From contig JAUJNG010000009.1 of assembly GCA_030448265.1 (NCBI GenBank), positions 62,001 through 126,000 on the forward strand: DNA of 64,000 nucleotides, given 5' to 3'. This document shows positions 59,091-64,000 of this stretch, piece by piece (positions within the stretch are counted from its first letter, which is position 1; every line of letters starts with the position of its first letter). The DNA comes from Abditibacterium sp. (GTDB taxonomy: Bacteria > Armatimonadota > Abditibacteriia > Abditibacteriales > Abditibacteriaceae). The notes beneath the pieces are model-generated. The model searched no databases, had not been told where the DNA came from, and saw nothing but the letters and a program-made list of their open reading frames with translations. The translations under genes were made by a program, and so were the position numbers.

Positions 59091-62000
59091 TTAGAACCGG
59101 TAGTTGGCGCCTCCCGAAATCGTGTTGGAGCGAAAATCGGGCGAACGCACGATGCCGCCTTCGGCAAACAGTTCGAGGGCATCGGTCAAATCGTAGTTGA
59201 GGAAACCGAACAGCGTGTCGGCGGGGCGGTTGATGCCGCCGTCGCCGGTCGCATTGGTGAGCGGGTGAGCCGCGAACAAACCGTAGCGCAGACGGCCCTG
59301 ATCGACAACGTAGTCGGCCAGAATCGAAGTCGCACTGAAGTTTTGCGGCGTGTAGTAGATGGTGCGAAGCTGGCTGGTGTCGTCGGACAAATAGCCCAGA
59401 CCAACGCGCAGCGTCGGGTTCGTTGGCCGGAAGCGATAGAAAATGCTGGGCGCAATCGAGGTGCGCGTGTTGTTATCGGAATAACGGTAGCGCGTCAGCT
59501 GGCCTTCAAAATCGAATCTTCTGCCCAGAGGATAGGCGAAACCGGCGCGCAGCAGAGTCGCGGTGATGCCCTGAGTGACGGCGGCATCGCTTTCAAAGAC
59601 ATCGCGCCTGGCGACGCCCACGAAATAACGCTCGCGCGGCCCGCGCACGTTGTTGAGCAGCAAATCGTAAAGCGTGCGGTTGGGCGCGCCGTCGTATTTG
59701 AGCCTGGTCAAAATCAAACGCGCCTGCACCGGCCCGAAAGAGCGCGCCAGCAGCAGCGAAAGCGCACTGCGGTCGCGCTGCGTCGCGCCCTGGGTGAAGC
59801 GCCCGCGCTCGGCGATGACGCCAATAGTTCCGGCGCGCGTGGGAAGCGTGGCGCCGTAGTTGAAGGAGCGTAAATTCACGCCGTTGGTGTCGTTGTAATT
59901 CGAACCGGCAACGGTCACGCGCGGCACCGTTTCACGGCGCGCAGCGCGAAGGCCGGATCGGGCCTGCGCGTTGGTTGGATCGGTCGCCAGAACCTGATTG
60001 TAGTTGTCCCTGGCAATGAACGGACTGCCCGCGAAACGCTGGCTTTCGGCCAGAGCGAGACGCGCTTCGGGATTGGTGGGATTGGCTTGCAAAACCGCCT
60101 GGAGAACGCGCTGCGCCTCGCGGTTGTTGCCGCTATACGACAGCGCGCGTCCCAGCCCAACCTGCGCCGCGACGTTGGTCGAATCCGCCCGCAAAATCTG
60201 GCGATAATCGGCGATGGCGTCGCGCACCAGAGTTTGGTCGCCCGAATTGGCGCCCGCTTCGGCCAGGGCCAAACGCGCCTGAAGATTGGTCGGATCCGCC
60301 GTCACCACCTCGCGCAAAGCTCGAATCGCTTCGAGCGCACGTCCGCCATAGCCCAGGGTGCGGGCGCGCTGAATGCGATAGGTCGTGTTGGTGGGATTGG
60401 CGGCGATGAGCGCGTCGTAAACGCGCACCGCGTCGTCATATTGACGCCCGACGACATAGGCATCGGCCAGGCCGGTGCGGGCGCGCAGATTCTGCGGATC
60501 TTCGGCCAAAACCGCGTTGTAAAGCGCCACCGATTCCGCCGTGCGCGTGGTGCGGCCCAGAATTTCGGCTTTGGCGAGGCGCGCGCTCACATCGGTGGGC
60601 GCCGCTTGCAGCGCGAGGTTGATTTCGGTGAGCGCCTCGTCGTTGCGCCCCGCGTAAGAGAGCACCTGGCTGAGCTGGGTGCGGGCGCGCAAATTCTGCG
60701 GGTCGCGCGCCAGAAGCGCGCGATAGCCCGCGATGCTTTCGGGATATTGTCCGGCGTAGCCCTGCACTTCGGCGAGGCCGAACTGGGCGTTCAAATCGGT
60801 GGGCGCCACCGCGAGCGCCGCCTGCAAATCGGCGATGCCGCTCGCGTAAGAGCCGACGGTGCCGCGCAGCACGCCGCGCTCGACCAGAGCCGAAACGTAA
60901 CGCGGGTCGGCTTCGAGAACCTGAGTCAGAGTCGCTTCGGCGTCGGCGTTGCTGCCCGCATAGCGCTGCACCCGCGCCAGTTGAACCCGCGTCGCCAGAT
61001 CGGTGGGATTGGCTTCGATGGCCCGCACGTAAAGCGCGATGGATTCGGGGTAGTTGGTGCGGCGCCCCAGCACGTCGGCCAGTTCGGTGATGGCCTGGTA
61101 GTTGGTGGGCTGAATTTCCAGAACGCGACGGTAAATCGGTTCGGCGAGCGCGGTTTTGTCGGAATAGTTGTAAACCCGCGCTTTGCCCAGCACCGCATCG
61201 ACATCCTGCGGGTCGGCGGCGATGAGCTGGTCGTAAAGCGCGACCGCTTCGGCTTCGCGGCCCGCATAGGTGAGCGCTTCGGCCCGCAGACGCGGCAGAC
61301 CGGCTTCCTGCGGATAGAGTTTTTGCGCTTCTTCGAGCAGTTGCAGACTCGCGTTGAAGTTGCGAAGCGCGTTGAACGCCTGCGTGAGGGTGAAATAGGT
61401 CTGGAGCGACGGCTCTTCGGGCAGCCCCTGCACCAGCGCATCGAGTTCCTGCTGAGCCAGCTGCGGCTGGCCGGTGTCGCCCAGCAGTTGGGCGCGCAAA
61501 ATCCGGCCCTGCAAATCGGTGGGATCGAGGGCCAGAATACGCTCGGTTTCGCGCAGTGCTTCCTCGAATTTGAGCTGCCCGCGCAGCGATTGAGCCACGC
61601 CCAGGCGCGCCGCGAGGTCGTTGGGGTTGAGAGTGAGCGCCTGAGTGAAATATTCCAGCGCTTCACCAAAGCGTTCCTGGCGGCGGCGCACTTCGCCCAG
61701 ACCGCGCAGCGCCGTGCCCTGATCGGCCACGACCGGTTCGACGGAGGTCGCTTCGAGCGCGGCTGAAGGCGCGGGAATGACCGTAGTGGGCAAATCCGGC
61801 AGTCCGGTGGCATCGGGAGTCGTCGACGGCGCCGGCAAAGCCGGCAGGGCATTACCGGAAGCGGTGCCGCCCAAATCGGGGTTGCTCGAAGTGGTGGCGC
61901 CCGCCGCGTCGCCGTTGGCGGGCGCGTCGCCGGTCGCGGCGTCCGGCGCGGTGGCGTCGGAAGGAAGCGGGAGCGGGCTGCTGGAAGACGGGGTGGGCGA

Positions 62001-64000
62001 GGCGCTGCTTCCCGTGATGGGAAGATTGCCCTGCGCCATCAAAACGCGCCGCGAACCGGTTGGGACACCCCGCGCGGGCGCATCCACGACGACGCGGCGC
62101 GTTGGTGCATTCACCACAACGCGGCGTGAGGGCGCGTTAACTACAGCGCGGCGTGAGGGCGCATCAACGATGACACGGCGCGAAGTGCGGCCATTTTTCG
62201 CCGTTTTGCCGCGCAGTGTCGAATTGAGAAGCGAAAGCGGATTGAGTTTGGCCGACGAGCGGTTTTCGACTTTCCAGCGCGCCGTCGCACCAAGCGGCAG
62301 ACCGCGACGAAGCGCCAGCACTTCGTTGAAGAGCGCCTCGGCATCACTGAAACGGTTGCGATCCAGAAAAAGCTGCGCCAGTTCGAGACGCGGCAGCGTA
62401 TCGGTCGGCACGCGCCGGATCAGTTCGCGATATTCGGCAATTGAGCCTTCGATGTCGCGTGAATAATAAAGGTTGCGGGCCAGCCCCAAGCGGGCCTGGA
62501 GGTTGTTGGGGTCAGCCTGCACCGCGCGGCGGAACTCGGTCACGGCCTCGGCGAACTGCTGGCGCGAAGTCAAGACTTCGCCCACGATGTTGATGGCGCG
62601 CACGTTGTTCGGATCGGTTTTGAGAATTTCTCTCGCCTCTTCAACGGCAGTGGCGCGTCCGGCATCGGTTTCGGCCCGCAGCGAAGCCGTCGACATCAAG
62701 ACTTTGGCTTCCACGTTGTTCGGTTCGGCCTGCAGAACCTGGCGCAACTGCGCTTGAGCCGCCTCGATATTTTTTTGGTAAATCAGCGTTTCGGCGTAGG
62801 AGAGTCGAGCCTGAACGTTGCGCGGGTCGGAGCGCAGAAGTCGAGAGTAAAGCGGAATCGCACCGGCGTAATCGCCCGCATCGCGCGTGGCATTGGCGAG
62901 GCGAAGCGCGCTCGCCGGATCGGAAACCGTGGTGGCGGCGCGCTCCAAAACCCGTCGCGCCGAGGCCGTATTGCCCGTCGCGCGCAGCGCTTCGGCGAGG
63001 CTGAGCGCGTCATCGACAGTGGCGGGCGTCAGGTTTTCCAGCCTCGTGGCGAGAGCGCGAGCGGCGGGGAGGTTGCCACTGCCGCTTTCGATTTGAACCT
63101 GCAAGGCCAGCGCCTGCGCGTTGTTGGGCTGGCGCGACAAAACCTCCTGGATGACGGGCCGCGCCGCGTCGAAGTCCTTCTGCGAAGCGAGGAACTGGGC
63201 GAAAGCGAGATTGATTTTGGGGTCGGAGGGCGCCAGACGCGCCGCCTGACGATACGCTTCGAGCGCCTGCGGAAACTCGTTGTTGCGGGCGCGCAAATCG
63301 CCGATGGAGGCCAGAGTGCGGGCGCGCGCGGCGGGACTCGACTGGCGCGACAAAATGGTTTGATAGCTCTCGATGGCGGCGCGCGGCGCGTAGTCGGTCT
63401 GGGCCAGCGCGAGCGCTTCGAGCGCCTGGTTGTTGCCAGGATCGGCGCGACGCACGCGCGTCAGCTCGGCGGCGCCGCTTTCGCTGTTGCCGGCGTAAAC
63501 CAGAGCGCGTCCCAGACCCAGACGGGCGGCGGCATTGTTGGGCTGCCGTTGCAGCGCGGCGCGGTAAAGCGGCACGGCGGTCTGCGGCTCGCCGCTATAG
63601 GTGAGGGCGTCGGCCAGAGCGACCTGAGTCGCGGGGTCGTTGGGCTTGACGCGCAAAGCGGCGCGGTAGCGCGGAATCGCCGCCGCGAACTGGCCGGTGT
63701 AAGCGTAAAAATTGCCGAATCCGGTCAGGGCGCGCGCCGAATTGGGACTTAGAGCCAGCGCCCGCTGAAAGCGGCTCGCCGCGCGCGGGTCGAGGCGATA
63801 GGACAGCGATTCGCCCCACGCCGTCCACACTTCGGCGTCATTGGGCTTAAGCGTCGTCGCGGTGGTGAAAAAGCGGTCGGACTGCGGGTAGGCGCGCAGA
63901 TAGGTCGTAATTTGCGCGTTTTGATAAGCCGAAGCGAAATCGCGCGGGTTGCGCGCCAGAATCGCGTTGTTGACGCCCAGCGCCTCGCGGTATTTGAGCG
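59091..64000 (-). CDS. giant TPR protein with C-terminal beta-barrel-like domain, 5' end outside window
   Basis: The frame is open to the right edge, so at least 1636 codons; the apparent Met-like codon at 63830 is an internal GTG. It consists of over 30 TPR-like units with recurring phrases such as ARLGLAQSLRGQLKFEEALR and DPQNLRARTQLSQVLSYAGR, split by a linker (about 61760-62200) with four 9-residue repeats of the RRVVVNAPT type and a Ser/Pro/Ala-rich stretch. The last 300 residues are beta-rich (RFDFEGQLTRYRYSDNNTRT) and end in aromatic YRF, an outer-membrane-barrel signature. This layout recalls BcsC/PgaA-type exopolysaccharide export proteins, but no synthase gene is in the window. Confidence 0.85.
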   Translation of the reverse strand, partial: LKYREALGVNNAILARNPRDFASAYQNAQITTYLRAYPQSDRFFTTATTLKPNDAEVWTAWGESLSYRLDPRAASRFQRALALSPNSARALTGFGNFYAYTGQFAAAIPRYRAALRVKPNDPATQVALADALTYSGEPQTAVPLYRAALQRQPNNAAARLGLGRALVYAGNSESGAAELTRVRRADPGNNQALEALALAQTDYAPRAAIESYQTILSRQSSPAARARTLASIGDLRARNNEFPQALEAYRQAARLAPSDPKINLAFAQFLASQKDFDAARPVIQEVLSRQPNNAQALALQVQIESGSGNLPAARALATRLENLTPATVDDALSLAEALRATGNTASARRVLERAATTVSDPASALRLANATRDAGDYAGAIPLYSRLLRSDPRNVQARLSYAETLIYQKNIEAAQAQLRQVLQAEPNNVEAKVLMSTASLRAETDAGRATAVEEAREILKTDPNNVRAINIVGEVLTSRQQFAEAVTEFRRAVQADPNNLQARLGLARNLYYSRDIEGSIAEYRELIRRVPTDTLPRLELAQLFLDRNRFSDAEALFNEVLALRRGLPLGATARWKVENRSSAKLNPLSLLNSTLRGKTAKNGRTSRRVIVDAPSRRAVVNAPSRRVVVNAPTRRVVVDAPARGVPTGSRRVLMAQGNLPITGSSASPTPSSSSPLPLPSDATAPDAATGDAPANGDAAGATTSSNPDLGGTASGNALPALPAPSTTPDATGLPDLPTTVIPAPSAALEATSVEPVVADQGTALRGLGEVRRRQERFGEALEYFTQALTLNPNDLAARLGVAQSLRGQLKFEEALRETERILALDPTDLQGRILRAQLLGDTGQPQLAQQELDALVQGLPEEPSLQTYFTLTQAFNALRNFNASLQLLEEAQKLYPQEAGLPRLRAEALTYAGREAEAVALYDQLIAADPQDVDAVLGKARVYNYSDKTALAEPIYRRVLEIQPTNYQAITELADVLGRRTNYPESIALYVRAIEANPTDLATRVQLARVQRYAGSNADAEATLTQVLEADPRYVSALVERGVLRGTVGSYASGIADLQAALAVAPTDLNAQFGLAEVQGYAGQYPESIAGYRALLARDPQNLRARTQLSQVLSYAGRNDEALTEINLALQAAPTDVSARLAKAEILGRTTRTAESVALYNAVLAEDPQNLRARTGLADAYVVGRQYDDAVRVYDALIAANPTNTTYRIQRARTLGYGGRALEAIRALREVVTADPTNLQARLALAEAGANSGDQTLVRDAIADYRQILRADSTNVAAQVGLGRALSYSGNNREAQRVLQAVLQANPTNPEARLALAESQRFAGSPFIARDNYNQVLATDPTNAQARSGLRAARRETVPRVTVAGSNYNDTNGVNLRSFNYGATLPTRAGTIGVIAERGRFTQGATQRDRSALSLLLARSFGPVQARLILTRLKYDGAPNRTLYDLLLNNVRGPRERYFVGVARRDVFESDAAVTQGITATLLRAGFAYPLGRRFDFEGQLTRYRYSDNNTRTSIAPSIFYRFRPTNPTLRVGLGYLSDDTSQLRTIYYTPQNFSATSILADYVVDQGRLRYGLFAAHPLTNATGDGGINRPADTLFGFLNYDLTDALELFAEGGIVRSPDFRSNTISGGANYRF

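Noticed and set aside
60087..61766. Plus-strand frame of 559 codons opposite the TPR protein
   Set aside because: A mirror of the TPR codon pattern; repetitive by consequence and without start or ribosome-binding signals.

Overview
The window is a GC-rich bacterial chromosome segment. It is dominated by a long minus-strand ribosomal-protein cluster (about 28.5-55.1 kb) and flanked by housekeeping and accessory genes. RNase J, a [4Fe-4S]-type uracil-DNA glycosylase, outer-membrane-like proteins, several signal peptides and a MoxR/bpX system together suggest a diderm of a deep-branching phylum such as Armatimonadota or Abditibacteriota. That placement is a low-confidence inference.

Left part (1-28.4 kb). 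A MoxR ATPase, a small bpX-like protein, a vWA-like/beta-propeller protein and a bpX6-like membrane protein (cut by the left edge) form an overlapping minus-strand operon. This matches a MoxR-vWA-beta-propeller ternary system. Next come an N-formylglutamate amidohydrolase, a DUF72 remnant, an ABC exporter, and a TlpA-type thioredoxin gene split by a complete IS1-family element with an 8-bp target duplication. After these lie a frameshifted serC, a candidate structured RNA, a Gfo/Idh dehydrogenase, RNase J, a lysine-biosynthesis group (dapA, asd, dapB), a large carboxypeptidase-regulatory-domain protein and an M16 peptidase.

Ribosomal part (minus strand, read from high to low coordinates): tuf-rpsJ-rplC-[fsa]-rplD-rplW-rplB-rpsS-rplV-rpsC-rplP-rpmC-rpsQ-rplN-rplX-[GNAT]-rplE-[membrane ORF]-rpsZ-rpsH-rplF-rplR-rpsE-rpmD-rplO, then a 4.3-kb accessory island (class D beta-lactamase, beta-propeller lipoprotein, HigA-like regulator, unknown genes), then secY-[membrane ORF]-[small ORF/nucleotidyltransferase]-adk-infA-rpmJ-rpsM-rpsK-rpsD-rpoA-rplQ-truA-rplM-rpsI. 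The order is the canonical S10/spc/alpha order, but it is broken by at least eight non-ribosomal genes, and map is missing between adk and infA.

Right part (55.1-64 kb): a family 8 polysaccharide lyase, an unknown gene, a retropepsin-like protease, and a giant TPR/beta-barrel protein cut by the right edge.

The most striking feature is a set of about 20 long intergenic palindromes of at least four unrelated sequence families. Most begin within 0-9 bp of the stop codon of the gene upstream. Several contain nested hairpins with compensatory base changes. Separately, two accessory genes are bracketed by duplicated 3' ends of a neighbouring gene. Together these suggest a gene-3'-end-targeted insertion or duplication process, or a class of 3'-UTR structures.
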